A stretch of 35,495 bases of DNA from SHAN690 sp040221375 (GCA_040221375.1 JAVKEP010000033.1:1-35495), one strand, 5' to 3'. Numbered from the stretch's first letter, positions 16,294 to 24,522 are shown. Translations and numbers: made by a program. The notes: generated by a model not told the origin, from the sequence alone.

Positions 16294-16934
16294 ACCCGTT
16301 GCTCAACGTAGAAATCGCTGGCGTTTCCATGCGCCTAGGTGACCGTTTCATACAGAAAGACGGCGATGTGCTCCTGGCTGATTTACACTTAGGAAAGACC
16401 ATGCATTTCAGAAAAGCCGGTCTTCCAGTACCTGCCAAGGCCAGGGATGCGGATCAATCAAGTTTTCTGACATTGCTCGACCAATTTCGCCCCGCGCGCA
16501 TGATCATCCTTGGCGACTTGTTTCACAGCGAACACAACAGCGAAGTGGATGAAATTGCAATGATTACCAGTCAATTTCCTGACACCCAATTCATGTTGAT
16601 CAAAGGCAATCATGATGTCATGCCCGACGAGGTATACCGCACGATCGATATGGAAACCTGCGATCGAATGGATTGGCATGGAATGACACTCAGCCATGAG
16701 CCGTTGAGCGATTCACGCCAACCGGTGGTTAACGTTCATGGCCATCTTCACCCGGGTATTGTGCTCAAAGGCAAGGGTCGTCAAAGCGAAAAAATCCCTT
16801 GTTTCCATTTCTCTGGGTCGCATTTTTGTTTACCTGCTTTCGGCGCATTGACGGGGCTAATGAACATTCGTCCTAAAAAAGGGCACGAAGTATTTGGCAT
16901 TGTAGAAGGGGCCGTAATTGCCTTTGAACTCTGA
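16290..16934 (+). CDS. pdeM: Ligase-associated DNA-damage-response endonuclease PdeM
   Basis: This 214-residue calcineurin-like metallophosphoesterase shows the full two-metal signature: DLHLGK (Asp31, His33), LGDLFH (Asp76), GNHD (106-109), LSHEP, and the closing HGHLHP. The N-terminal stretch LLADLHLGKTMHFRKAGL and the overall length are typical of the PdeM subfamily. That subfamily is named for its genomic association with an ATP-dependent ligase and a DEXH helicase. It is expected to cut nucleic acid or phosphodiester substrates in the cytoplasm. The start ATG lies in the stop of the sensor kinase gene. The helicase of the same set is two genes upstream, so two of the four usual members are present, split by the kinase. 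Confidence 0.88.
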   Translation: MNPLLNVEIAGVSMRLGDRFIQKDGDVLLADLHLGKTMHFRKAGLPVPAKARDADQSSFLTLLDQFRPARMIILGDLFHSEHNSEVDEIAMITSQFPDTQFMLIKGNHDVMPDEVYRTIDMETCDRMDWHGMTLSHEPLSDSRQPVVNVHGHLHPGIVLKGKGRQSEKIPCFHFSGSHFCLPAFGALTGLMNIRPKKGHEVFGIVEGAVIAFEL

Positions 16935-17000
16935 GCGAAATGGGTAAATAGTCCTCTGAAAGTGGCACCTTCGCAGCTCAAGCAACAAATCAGACCGATC

Positions 17001-17438
17001 ATGAGCGAAAAGATCAATGCAAACAAGGCCCCGAAACCGGTGGGGCTCTATCCTCACGCACGCAAGGTTGGAAACCTCTTGTTTCTCTCGGGCGTAGGGC
17101 CACGCACGGCTGGTTCAGACGCAAACGATAGCGGTGTCCCAGGCCTTGCCTTAGACCACAATGGCAATTTTGAGGAATTCGATTTTGAGGCCCAGTGCCG
17201 ATCGGTGTTTGACAATGTGCGGGCCGTACTCGAAGCTTCCGGTAGCTCCTGGGAGAACTTAGTGGATGTGACGGTTTTCTTGGTGCATATGAAGCGCGAC
17301 TTCAAGACCTACAACCGGGTTTATGCCGAGTATTTTAAGGACGTACAGCCCTGCCGAACGACCGTTGAAATTTCATCGTTGCCTACCCCAATTGCCATCG
17401 AGCTCAAGTGCATCGCGACCATCGATGAAGGAGCCTAG
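17001..17438 (+). CDS. Rid-family deaminase, 2-aminomuconate-deaminase-like
   Basis: This 145-residue protein of the YjgF/YER057c/UK114 (Rid) family contains KPVGLYPHARKVGNLLFLSG near the N-terminus, LVDVTVFLVHMKRDFKTYN, and CRTTVEISSLPTPIAIELK. Arg119 is the substrate-carboxylate arginine of the family. The overall pattern, including APKPVGLYPHA and PTPIAIELKCIAT, is closer to the 2-aminomuconate deaminase group of tryptophan/kynurenine breakdown than to classic RidA, but no other kynurenine-pathway genes are nearby. It may instead act as a general enamine/imine deaminase. The start is ATG 17001; a GTG at 16962 is rejected as the extension is not family-like. It follows pdeM by 66 bases, and its 3' end overlaps the next gene by 14 bases. 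Confidence 0.85.
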   Translation: MSEKINANKAPKPVGLYPHARKVGNLLFLSGVGPRTAGSDANDSGVPGLALDHNGNFEEFDFEAQCRSVFDNVRAVLEASGSSWENLVDVTVFLVHMKRDFKTYNRVYAEYFKDVQPCRTTVEISSLPTPIAIELKCIATIDEGA

Positions 17439-17757
17439 CCGCGAAGACATCTTGGCTCTGCTGAAGCGAGAGATCACCAAAACCGAAGGCATCATTGCTG
17501 AGTACAAGGAGAGTACAGCACCCGTTGCGCCAGATGATGCCATTGGTAGGGTATCGCGAATGGATGCGATCAACAACCGAACAATCGTGCTCGCTGCGCT
17601 CAGAACTGCCGAAGAAAAATTGAACAAACTGAAGTACATGGCAGACAACATTGATAGTTCTGAATTTGGCAATTGCGCACGTTGTGGTGGGAAGATTCCC
17701 GCGGGCAGGCTCATCCTCAAGCCTGAGAGCCCTTTCTGCGTTCGATGCGCCAGATAA
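17425..17757 (+). CDS. TraR/DksA-family C4 zinc-finger protein
   Basis: This 110-residue protein has a helical hairpin followed by a four-cysteine zinc finger, Cys84-x2-Cys87 and Cys105-x2-Cys108 (CARC and CVRC). The helix region contains APDDAIGRVSRMDAINN, which includes the family's DxxDxA-like tip pattern. Members bind RNA polymerase through the secondary channel and tune transcription, with or without ppGpp. The start is ATG 17425, which overlaps the Rid-family gene by 14 bases; a longer frame from 17323 is a shadow of that gene. It is shorter than E. coli DksA (151 residues), so it is closer to the small TraR-type members common in Bacteroidota. Targets cannot be inferred. Confidence 0.88.
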   Translation: MKEPSREDILALLKREITKTEGIIAEYKESTAPVAPDDAIGRVSRMDAINNRTIVLAALRTAEEKLNKLKYMADNIDSSEFGNCARCGGKIPAGRLILKPESPFCVRCAR

Positions 17758-17769
17758 CTTCTTGAGCCT

Positions 17770-17777
17770 TAATTTTG
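17770..17777 (+). promoter_or_regulatory. -7 promoter element (TAATTTTG)
   Basis: An exact TAnnTTTG match 12 bases after the stop of the DksA-like gene. It places transcription start near 17784 and so rules out starts of the next gene upstream of that point, supporting the TTG at 17804. Confidence 0.5.
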
Positions 17778-17803
17778 CACCTCTTTTTTTACAGGCAGTA
17801 CCC

Positions 17804-18505
17804 TTGGAAGAACAAGCATCAATACTCAATCCTACCGTGTATTTAGGTTCGCTGGAAGTGCGTGAACCGGTGACCTCCATCACCGATTTCATGATCGCGA
17901 TCACGTGTTTCATCGGATTCATCTACCTCATCCGCAACAAACAAGCGTCCGAAACATCGTTCACGCTTTACCGCCTTTATTTCCTGATGTTCGCGATTGG
18001 AATGACTAGCGCAGCTTGGTTTGGTCACGCGCTTCAGGCGTACGTCAGTTTTGAATGGAAAATGATTGGCTGGTTGTTCAGCTTGGCGGGACAAACCCTG
18101 TTGGCCTACGCCTCCCTTTTTAGCGCGCGGGCGGCCTTATCAGAAAAAATGCATCGTTCGATTTTCCTCATCATTTCGCTTTCGTTTGCTACATTCTTGG
18201 TTTGGATATTGAGCCCTGCGCGGTCTTTTGGCGTTGCGCAAATGGCGAATGGCGTCTTTGTTATTGGCCTCATTTTACCGCTCCAGCTGTATCAGTACAT
18301 CCACTTTAAGAATAATGGGAACCTTATCATCATGGGCGCGTTACTCTATGGTACGCTCCCGAGTCTGGTATTTAATCAGAAAATCAGCCTCAGTGAGTGG
18401 TTCAATTACCATGACATCAGTCACCTCCTATTGTGCGGGTTCATGGCATTGATGATCTTTGGCGTGCGAAAATTGGAGCTAATAACCGTGCAACGATCTA
18501 CATGA
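17804..18505 (+). CDS. Multipass membrane protein of unknown function (TTG start)
   Basis: This protein of about 233 residues has six or seven hydrophobic helices, for example DFMIAITCFIGFIYLI, FLMFAIGMTSAAWFGHAL, WLFSLAGQTLLAYASLF, IFLIISLSFATFLVWIL and HLLLCGFMALMIFGV. The open frame extends back to 17651 inside the DksA-like gene. The -7 element at 17770-17777 makes TTG 17804 (followed by GAAGAACAAGC) the best start; the first downstream ATG is in the first helix and would truncate it. The pattern resembles Bacteroidota proteins of unknown function with an internal His/Trp-rich membrane core. It lies 7 bases upstream of the hydroxylase gene, so the two are probably one operon and may share a lipid-related role (inference only). 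Confidence 0.7.
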   Translation: MEEQASILNPTVYLGSLEVREPVTSITDFMIAITCFIGFIYLIRNKQASETSFTLYRLYFLMFAIGMTSAAWFGHALQAYVSFEWKMIGWLFSLAGQTLLAYASLFSARAALSEKMHRSIFLIISLSFATFLVWILSPARSFGVAQMANGVFVIGLILPLQLYQYIHFKNNGNLIIMGALLYGTLPSLVFNQKISLSEWFNYHDISHLLLCGFMALMIFGVRKLELITVQRST

Positions 18506-18512
18506 GCAGACC

Positions 18513-19793
18513 ATGACAACATTCTTCATTTTCATAGGCGTGGTCGTCTTCCTTTTTCTCATCATCCTCGGATATGAGATCGTGGTTTCATTGAAGACCG
18601 GGGTACGCGTTTTCAACCTTTCGGATGCGTTGGTTAATACCTACTGCGCAATTTTGGAACGTTCGTTTGACATTTTTTACGGCGTGCTCTTCCTTTTTGG
18701 GGCCCAATACATCTACGAGCACATCGCGCCGTTTCAGATGCCGATGAACGCTTTCACTTGGATCATCGGCATGATTCTGTTCGATTTGGTCGCCTATTGG
18801 TTCCACCGTTTGAGCCATGAAATCAACTTTCTTTGGGCGGCGCACATTGTTCACCACCAAAGCGAAGAGCTAAATTTCACCACCGTTTTTCGGGTTTCAT
18901 TTTTTGCGGTGATTTTTAGGTCTTTCTTTTTCATCTGGTTCCCGTTCATCGGCTATGACGCGCTCTCCATTGTGACGTTTAGCGTCTTTCTAGGAACGTA
19001 CCAATTGGTGACGCACAGTCGCTTGGTTGGGCGATTGGGAATTTTGGAGGAGATCTTTACAACCCCGTCACACCACCGCGTACACCATGGACGCAACGCG
19101 AAGTACATGGATCACAACTACGGCCATGTCCTCATCATTTGGGACAAGATGTTCGGGACCTTTGTCCGGGAAGACGAAGAGCCGGAGTACGGCATTACTT
19201 CTGGTTTTGAAAGCAACAGCGCGTTCAAGGCTCAATTCGCGTATTGGAAAGATTTATTCACCCGGGCGCGGCGCACAAAACGGCTCTCTGACAAAATTCG
19301 CGTCTTCACCAAGGGCCCTGCATGGACGCCCGAAGACGTCGACTTCCTACCTGCCCAATACAATGTAGATGCGAATGGAAACCGAATCAAACGGGACGTT
19401 CGCCTTAGCTTCGAATACGGTGCTTATGTCTTTATGGGGACGCTCGTTACGCTCACCCTGTTTGCCCACTTAATTTTCACGGGTAAATCCATCGTAGAGC
19501 CGACGTTTGCCTTGATCTTCGGCAATCAAGAAATCATTGCCTTGACCGCCGCTATGCTCATTTCTGTCTTAGCCCATGGTCAGATGCTCGAGCATTCTCG
19601 CATCGCCTTTCCTGTGGAGTTGCTTCGCTTGTTGACGCTTCCTGTTATTGTTCTCAACTATATGACCGATGCCCCTACGGCGGCTTGGTTAATTCCCCTC
19701 GTGGTAGTGTATTGCAGCGCTTCCTGTCTGTGGTTGATCCGCATCGCATTTTTCACGAAGAACCATGTTCGAAGGTCGCCTTCGACCGCGTAA
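18513..19793 (+). CDS. Sterol desaturase/fatty acid hydroxylase superfamily protein
   Basis: This 426-residue integral membrane di-iron oxygenase carries the three histidine clusters: HRLSH (His98, His102), HIVHH (His111, His114, His115), and HHRVHH (His187, His188, His191, His192). The surrounding pattern, FDLVAYWFHRLSHEINFLWA and VHHQSEELNFTTVFR, is close to the alkylglycerol monooxygenase-like branch. That branch oxidises ether lipids in animals; bacterial members are mostly uncharacterised. A second set of helices after residue 310 forms a C-terminal membrane extension. The gene follows the multipass membrane protein by 7 bases and is followed by a likely terminator at 19829-19860. The superfamily is certain; the lipid substrate is unknown. 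Confidence 0.9.
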   Translation: MTTFFIFIGVVVFLFLIILGYEIVVSLKTGVRVFNLSDALVNTYCAILERSFDIFYGVLFLFGAQYIYEHIAPFQMPMNAFTWIIGMILFDLVAYWFHRLSHEINFLWAAHIVHHQSEELNFTTVFRVSFFAVIFRSFFFIWFPFIGYDALSIVTFSVFLGTYQLVTHSRLVGRLGILEEIFTTPSHHRVHHGRNAKYMDHNYGHVLIIWDKMFGTFVREDEEPEYGITSGFESNSAFKAQFAYWKDLFTRARRTKRLSDKIRVFTKGPAWTPEDVDFLPAQYNVDANGNRIKRDVRLSFEYGAYVFMGTLVTLTLFAHLIFTGKSIVEPTFALIFGNQEIIALTAAMLISVLAHGQMLEHSRIAFPVELLRLLTLPVIVLNYMTDAPTAAWLIPLVVVYCSASCLWLIRIAFFTKNHVRRSPSTA

Positions 19794-19828
19794 CCGTCGC
19801 ACTTTTCATTCCGGTCAAACTATCTCCC

Positions 19829-19860
19829 CGCTCGAGCACGCCAAATGCTTTGAGCGTTTT
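19829..19860 (+). terminator. Probable rho-independent terminator before ileS
   Basis: CGCTCGAGCA (19829-19838) pairs with TGCTTTGAGCG (19846-19856), with one bulged/mismatched position and a 7-base loop, and TTTT follows at 19857-19860. It would end transcription of the hydroxylase operon. It overlaps the promoter of ileS, so it could also influence that gene. Confidence 0.45.
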
Positions 19861-19867
19861 ACCTTTG
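19860..19867 (+). promoter_or_regulatory. -7 promoter element of ileS (TACCTTTG)
   Basis: An exact TAnnTTTG match, 32 bases before the ileS ATG at 19900. It predicts a leader of about 25 bases, too short for a T-box or other riboswitch. Confidence 0.5.
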
Positions 19868-19899
19868 CGCCCTTTATAAAATCAGGGTAGACGGCTGAA

Positions 19900-22800
19900 A
19901 TGAAACCATTTAAAGAATACGAAGGGCTGAACTTGCCAAACATCGCGGAGCAAGTGCTTGAGAAATGGAAACGGGACAAGACGTTCGAGGCGAGCGTTAG
20001 CTCCCGTGAAGGGAAGCCGAGCTTCGTATTCTACGAGGGACCGCCTTCAGCCAACGGAATGCCTGGGATTCATCACGCGATGGCCCGCACCATCAAAGAC
20101 CTTTTTTGCCGCTACAAAACACAGCGCGGCTTCCAAGTCAACCGAAAGGCCGGTTGGGACACCCACGGGTTGCCCGTTGAGTTGGGCGTTGAAAAGGAGC
20201 TCGGCATAACCAAAGAAGACATCGGCAAAAACATTACGATTGAGGCATACAACCAAGCGTGCCGTGAAGCCGTGATGCGGTACACCGACGTGTGGAATGA
20301 CCTGACGGAAAAAATGGGTTATTGGGTCGACATGAGCGATCCGTATGTAACGTACGAAAACAATTACATAGAAAGCGTTTGGTGGATATTGAGTCAGCTC
20401 TACCAAAAGCAGATGATGTATAAAGGTTATACGATCCAGCCGTATTCCCCTGCAGCCGGAACGGGCCTCAGTTCACACGAGCTAAACCTTCCGGGAACCT
20501 ATAAAGATGTAAAAGACACCAGTTGCACCGCGCTCTTTCAAGTAAAGGGTGAATCGAATCTCTCTGCCGTAACCGATGCCTTGTCAGCAGGAGGGGTATT
20601 CATCATGGCTTGGACCACCACTCCTTGGACCTTACCTTCCAACACCGCATTGACGGTAGGAGCAGACATCGAATACGCTTTGGTTGACACCTTCAACCCC
20701 TATACTGCCGCACCCCAAAAGATCATTCTTGCCTCGGCTAGGCTTGGCGCTTACTTCAAGCCCGAGGGAGCTTCGGCCGATATGTCGTTTGCCGAGAATG
20801 ACAAGCTGCTGCCCTATCGAGTTTTGGCGACGTTTTCTGGTGCCGATATGCTCGGCATTACATACGATCAATTACTGCCGTATGCTAGTCCTTATAAGGA
20901 CGCAGACAAGGCGTTTCGCGTAATCGCGGGCGATTTTGTTACCACGGAAGACGGTACGGGTATCGTACATACGGCTCCAACGTTTGGCGCAGATGACATG
21001 CAGGTGGCAAAAGAAGCGGGCATTCCTCCGATGTTGGTCCTGAACGAACACGGGGATCCGGTGCCGTTGGTTGACTTGAGAGGGCGCTTCGTGACTTCGG
21101 TCAACGATCCCGTTTGGGGCTTGGGTGGAGAGCCTGTAAAGTCGGAGTACCTGAGCGAAGATGAGCAGCAGAAGGCATTTGAGCTACAAAAAGAGGCGTT
21201 CAAATCATACATTCCGAACCTGAGCAATTACCTCAGCGTAGACGAGCGAATCGCCCTCAAATTAAAACTAGAAGGAAAGGCCTTCAAAGTCGAGAAATAC
21301 CAGCACAATTACCCTCATTGTTGGCGAACTGACAAGCCAATCCTGTACTACCCCCTCGATTCTTGGTTCATCAAAGCCGCCTCGGTGCGCGAAAAGATGA
21401 TCGCGTTGAACAATACCATCAACTGGAAACCTGCGAGCACGGGTACGGGACGTTTTGGCAACTGGCTTGAAAATGTGAACGATTGGAACCTAAGTCGATC
21501 AAGGTATTGGGGAACACCGCTTCCGATCTGGCGCACGGGCCCGTACGGTCCGTTGATGGAAGAATGCCTCGGTGCGATCGATGAGTTTAAGGAGAAGAAT
21601 GCCTACTTCATCACAGAGCAATGCACGGATGGTGAAGGCAATCGTTTCGACGGGCAAAGCCTGCGCAAGTACCTCGGAGAAATGCGCCTACGCGGCGAAA
21701 ACGTCAACGACGTGTGGAACGACATGATCCGAAGCAAGAAAGTGATCTTTTTTGCTTCGGTTCCCAACGACGAGGTAGACCTTCATCGACCGTTCGTAGA
21801 CCACGTGATTTTCTTCCGCAATGGGCAAGTCTTGGCGCGAGAACTGGACCTCATCGACGTTTGGTTTGACAGTGGTGCCATGCCTTATGCACAGTGGCAT
21901 TATCCCTTCGAAAACAAAGAACTGGTGGACAATGGGGCTGCCTTCCCGGCAGATTTCATTGCCGAAGGCGTAGATCAAACGAGGGGCTGGTTTTATACCC
22001 TGCATGCCATATCTACGATGATTAAAGGTTCGGTCGCCTATAAAAATGTAGTGAGTAATGGCTTGGTGCTTGACAAGAAGGGGCAGAAGATGTCAAAACG
22101 CCTGGGCAATGCTGTAGATCCGTTTGAAACACTCGGTACTTACGGCCCGGACGCCACAAGGTGGTACATGATTACCAACGCCCCGCCGTGGGACAACCTC
22201 AAGTTTGACCTGGAGGGAATCACGGAGGTGCAACGCAAGTACTTCAGGGCCCTGCACAATACGTATGCCTTTTTCGCCCTCTACGCCAACGTAGACAAAT
22301 TTAGCTATAGCGAGGCCGAAGTTCCTCTAGAGCGTCGACCAGAAATAGATCGTTGGGTGATCTCTCGATTGAACAGCCTCGTCAAGGAAGTGGAAGACGC
22401 TTATGAAAGCTACGAACCTACCAAGGCTGGCCGAGCCATTCAAGACTTTGTCGTAGACGAATTGAGTAATTGGTACGTACGATTATGTCGGCGTCGATTT
22501 TGGAAGGGGGAGTATACAGAGGACAAGATCGCAGCTTATCAAACCTTGTTTACTTGTTTGAAAACCGTAGCCAAGCTAAGCGCTCCGATTGCCCCGTTCT
22601 ATTCAGATCAACTTTTCTGTGACTTGAACGAGGCGACCGAACTCGAGGTGGAATCTTCTGTGCATTTGGCCGCTTGGCCCGAGGTTGATGCATCGCAAAT
22701 AGACCTAGACCTCGAAGCGCGCATGGCATTGGCACAAACCACCACCTCGCTCGCTTTGTCGCTAAGAAAAAAAGAAAACATCCGCGTTCGCCAACCGCTT

Positions 22801-23460
22801 CAGCGGATCATGGTGCCAGTGCTGAGCGGAGATTTCGAGCGTCATTTGCGCAAGGTTGAGCCGCTTATCCTGTCAGAAATCAACGTTAAGGCCTTGGAAT
22901 ACGTCAAAGATCAAGGCGTCTTCGTGAAAAGCATCAAGCCAAACTTCAAGGCCCTCGGCCCTAAGGTGGGCAAAGACATGAAGGCATTGGCCGGCATAGT
23001 CAGTCAATTCGGTCAAGACGAAATTGCTGAGATGGAGCAGCAAGGAAAGGTTTCCATCGACCTTAATGGAGCGGCATTTGAGCTCATTGAAGCCGATGTT
23101 GAAATCAGTACCAAAGACATCCCAGGCTGGAGCGTAGCAAACGAAGGAGGCGTAACCGTGGCGATGGACATCTCGATCAGTGAAGCGCTTCGCGAAGAAG
23201 GAATCGCCCGCGAACTTGTAAACCGCATTCAAAACATGCGAAAAGACAACGGATTGGAGGTGACGGACCGCATTAAATTGTACGTTGAAAACCAAGCGGA
23301 TATCGCACGTGCAGTCGAATCCAATATGAATTATATTTGTGATGAAACGCTTGCCTCAGAGCTCACACTCACAGAGGAGATCACAAACCAACAAGCCCAA
23401 GAGATCGAAGTGGAACCCGGCGTGTCCACAAAGATTTATTTAGAGAACGCCGAAGAATAA
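19900..23460 (+). CDS. ileS: Isoleucyl-tRNA synthetase (type 2, eukaryote-like)
   Basis: This 1186-residue class Ia synthetase charges tRNA-Ile and edits valine. The HIGH motif is GIHH at 56-59 (PSANGMPGIHHAMARTIKD) and the KMSKS motif is KMSKR at 730-734. The editing domain shows MAWTTTPWTLPSNTAL and the threonine-rich GTGIVHTAPTFGADD. The Rossmann core contains GWDTHGLPVEL rather than the GWDCHGLPIE of ordinary bacterial IleRS, and the C-terminus extends well past 940 residues. Both point to the type-2, eukaryote-like enzyme that includes naturally mupirocin-tolerant members; the tolerance itself is inferred. It heads an operon with a DksA-like gene (5-base gap), lspA and a lipoprotein gene. 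Confidence 0.97.
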   Translation: MKPFKEYEGLNLPNIAEQVLEKWKRDKTFEASVSSREGKPSFVFYEGPPSANGMPGIHHAMARTIKDLFCRYKTQRGFQVNRKAGWDTHGLPVELGVEKELGITKEDIGKNITIEAYNQACREAVMRYTDVWNDLTEKMGYWVDMSDPYVTYENNYIESVWWILSQLYQKQMMYKGYTIQPYSPAAGTGLSSHELNLPGTYKDVKDTSCTALFQVKGESNLSAVTDALSAGGVFIMAWTTTPWTLPSNTALTVGADIEYALVDTFNPYTAAPQKIILASARLGAYFKPEGASADMSFAENDKLLPYRVLATFSGADMLGITYDQLLPYASPYKDADKAFRVIAGDFVTTEDGTGIVHTAPTFGADDMQVAKEAGIPPMLVLNEHGDPVPLVDLRGRFVTSVNDPVWGLGGEPVKSEYLSEDEQQKAFELQKEAFKSYIPNLSNYLSVDERIALKLKLEGKAFKVEKYQHNYPHCWRTDKPILYYPLDSWFIKAASVREKMIALNNTINWKPASTGTGRFGNWLENVNDWNLSRSRYWGTPLPIWRTGPYGPLMEECLGAIDEFKEKNAYFITEQCTDGEGNRFDGQSLRKYLGEMRLRGENVNDVWNDMIRSKKVIFFASVPNDEVDLHRPFVDHVIFFRNGQVLARELDLIDVWFDSGAMPYAQWHYPFENKELVDNGAAFPADFIAEGVDQTRGWFYTLHAISTMIKGSVAYKNVVSNGLVLDKKGQKMSKRLGNAVDPFETLGTYGPDATRWYMITNAPPWDNLKFDLEGITEVQRKYFRALHNTYAFFALYANVDKFSYSEAEVPLERRPEIDRWVISRLNSLVKEVEDAYESYEPTKAGRAIQDFVVDELSNWYVRLCRRRFWKGEYTEDKIAAYQTLFTCLKTVAKLSAPIAPFYSDQLFCDLNEATELEVESSVHLAAWPEVDASQIDLDLEARMALAQTTTSLALSLRKKENIRVRQPLQRIMVPVLSGDFERHLRKVEPLILSEINVKALEYVKDQGVFVKSIKPNFKALGPKVGKDMKALAGIVSQFGQDEIAEMEQQGKVSIDLNGAAFELIEADVEISTKDIPGWSVANEGGVTVAMDISISEALREEGIARELVNRIQNMRKDNGLEVTDRIKLYVENQADIARAVESNMNYICDETLASELTLTEEITNQQAQEIEVEPGVSTKIYLENAEE

Positions 23461-23465
23461 AAGAC

Positions 23466-23849
23466 ATGGCAGAAAAAGAGAAGACAAGGTTCTCAGACGC
23501 GGAGCTCAAGGAGTTTCGCGACATCATTGAGTCAAAGTTAGGAGAGGCGAGAGAGGATTTAACCCTGTTGAATTCTTCGATGTCACTTAAAGATAACAAC
23601 GGAACTGACGACACGTCGCCGACCTTTAAGTTGATTGAAGACGGTTCGGACGTCCTTTCTCGAGAAGAGACTTCACAGCTCGCTGCTCGACAGGAAAAGT
23701 TCATCAAGCACTTGAACGACGCATTGATACGGATTGAAAACAAAACGTATGGTATTTGTCGCGTCACCGGTAAACTTATTTCCAAGGAACGACTGCGTAT
23801 CGTTCCACACGCAACCTTGAGTATCGAGGCGAAGAACCAGCAATCATAG
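23466..23849 (+). CDS. TraR/DksA-family protein lacking the zinc site
   Basis: This 127-residue protein sits between ileS and lspA. The N-terminal part is a charged helix (DAELKEFRDIIESKLGEARE). The C-terminal part follows the DksA zinc-finger fold (NALIRIENKTYGICRVTGKLISKERL), but only Cys98 of the four ligands remains. The second CxxC is replaced by HATL. The fold may be kept without zinc, as in some DksA paralogues known to work independently of it. It starts 5 bases after ileS and is certainly co-transcribed. The position beside ileS and lspA is one I recall as conserved in Bacteroidota. Its role is likely RNA polymerase binding; the target is unknown. Confidence 0.85.
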   Translation: MAEKEKTRFSDAELKEFRDIIESKLGEAREDLTLLNSSMSLKDNNGTDDTSPTFKLIEDGSDVLSREETSQLAARQEKFIKHLNDALIRIENKTYGICRVTGKLISKERLRIVPHATLSIEAKNQQS

Positions 23850-23877
23850 GAACCCTTCCTTCAATCCCCAATGCGCT

Positions 23878-24522
23878 TTGAAGAAGGCTATTTTCATCAC
23901 GCTCGCCGTCCTCATTGCTGATCAAGCACTGAAGATTTGGATCAAGACCAATATGTACCTCGGGCAGGAGTTCGCGGTTCTTGGAAACTGGTTCATCATA
24001 CATTTCACGGAAAACAATGGCATGGCGTTCGGGATGGAATTCGGAGGCGATGGCGGAAAAATTGCACTGTCTGTATTTCGGATCGTCGCCGTCTCCTTGA
24101 TTGGTTTCTATCTGTTCCGGACCGCTGCTCGCGGGGCCAAGCCGGGTCTAATTGTAGCAGGCTCGCTCATTTTTTCTGGGGCCATGGGCAACATCCTCGA
24201 CTCGATGTTTTATGGAATCATCTTCAGCGATAGCTACCATCAGATCGCAACGTTCATGCCCGACAATGGTGGATACGCCCCGTTCCTATTCGGCCGTGTT
24301 GTTGACATGCTTTATTTCCCGCTTTTTTCTGGAACCTTCCCAGATTGGCTTCCGGTGTGGGGAGGTGAAAACTTTGCATTCTTCCGTCCAGTTTTTAACA
24401 TCGCAGACACAGCAATATCGACGGGAATTGGTATGATCGTCGTTTTCCAAAAGCGCTATTTTCCGGCTGAGAGTGACGATGCGAATCAAGACGGGACTGA
24501 GAAGGCGTCCACAAAAAATTGA
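23878..24522 (+). CDS. lspA: Lipoprotein signal peptidase (signal peptidase II), TTG start
   Basis: This 214-residue inner-membrane aspartyl protease cleaves the signal peptide from prolipoproteins just before the lipidated cysteine. It opens KKAIFITLAVLIADQALKIW (Asp15), then ENNGMAFGMEF. The two catalytic aspartates are Asp108 in GNILDSMFYG and Asp177 in VFNIADTAIS. There are four hydrophobic segments. No ATG or GTG lies in frame upstream before a stop, and the family's N-terminus begins exactly at TTG 23878, so TTG is the start. It is longer than the E. coli enzyme because of an insertion between the two catalytic motifs (about 110-165), usual in Bacteroidota. At least four predicted lipoproteins in this window are its substrates. 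Confidence 0.95.
   Translation: MKKAIFITLAVLIADQALKIWIKTNMYLGQEFAVLGNWFIIHFTENNGMAFGMEFGGDGGKIALSVFRIVAVSLIGFYLFRTAARGAKPGLIVAGSLIFSGAMGNILDSMFYGIIFSDSYHQIATFMPDNGGYAPFLFGRVVDMLYFPLFSGTFPDWLPVWGGENFAFFRPVFNIADTAISTGIGMIVVFQKRYFPAESDDANQDGTEKASTKN

Noticed and set aside
19769..19785. Perfect 7-base hairpin TCGAAGG/CCTTCGA
   Set aside because: It lies in the last codons of the hydroxylase gene and has no T-run; the hairpin at 19829-19860 is a better terminator.
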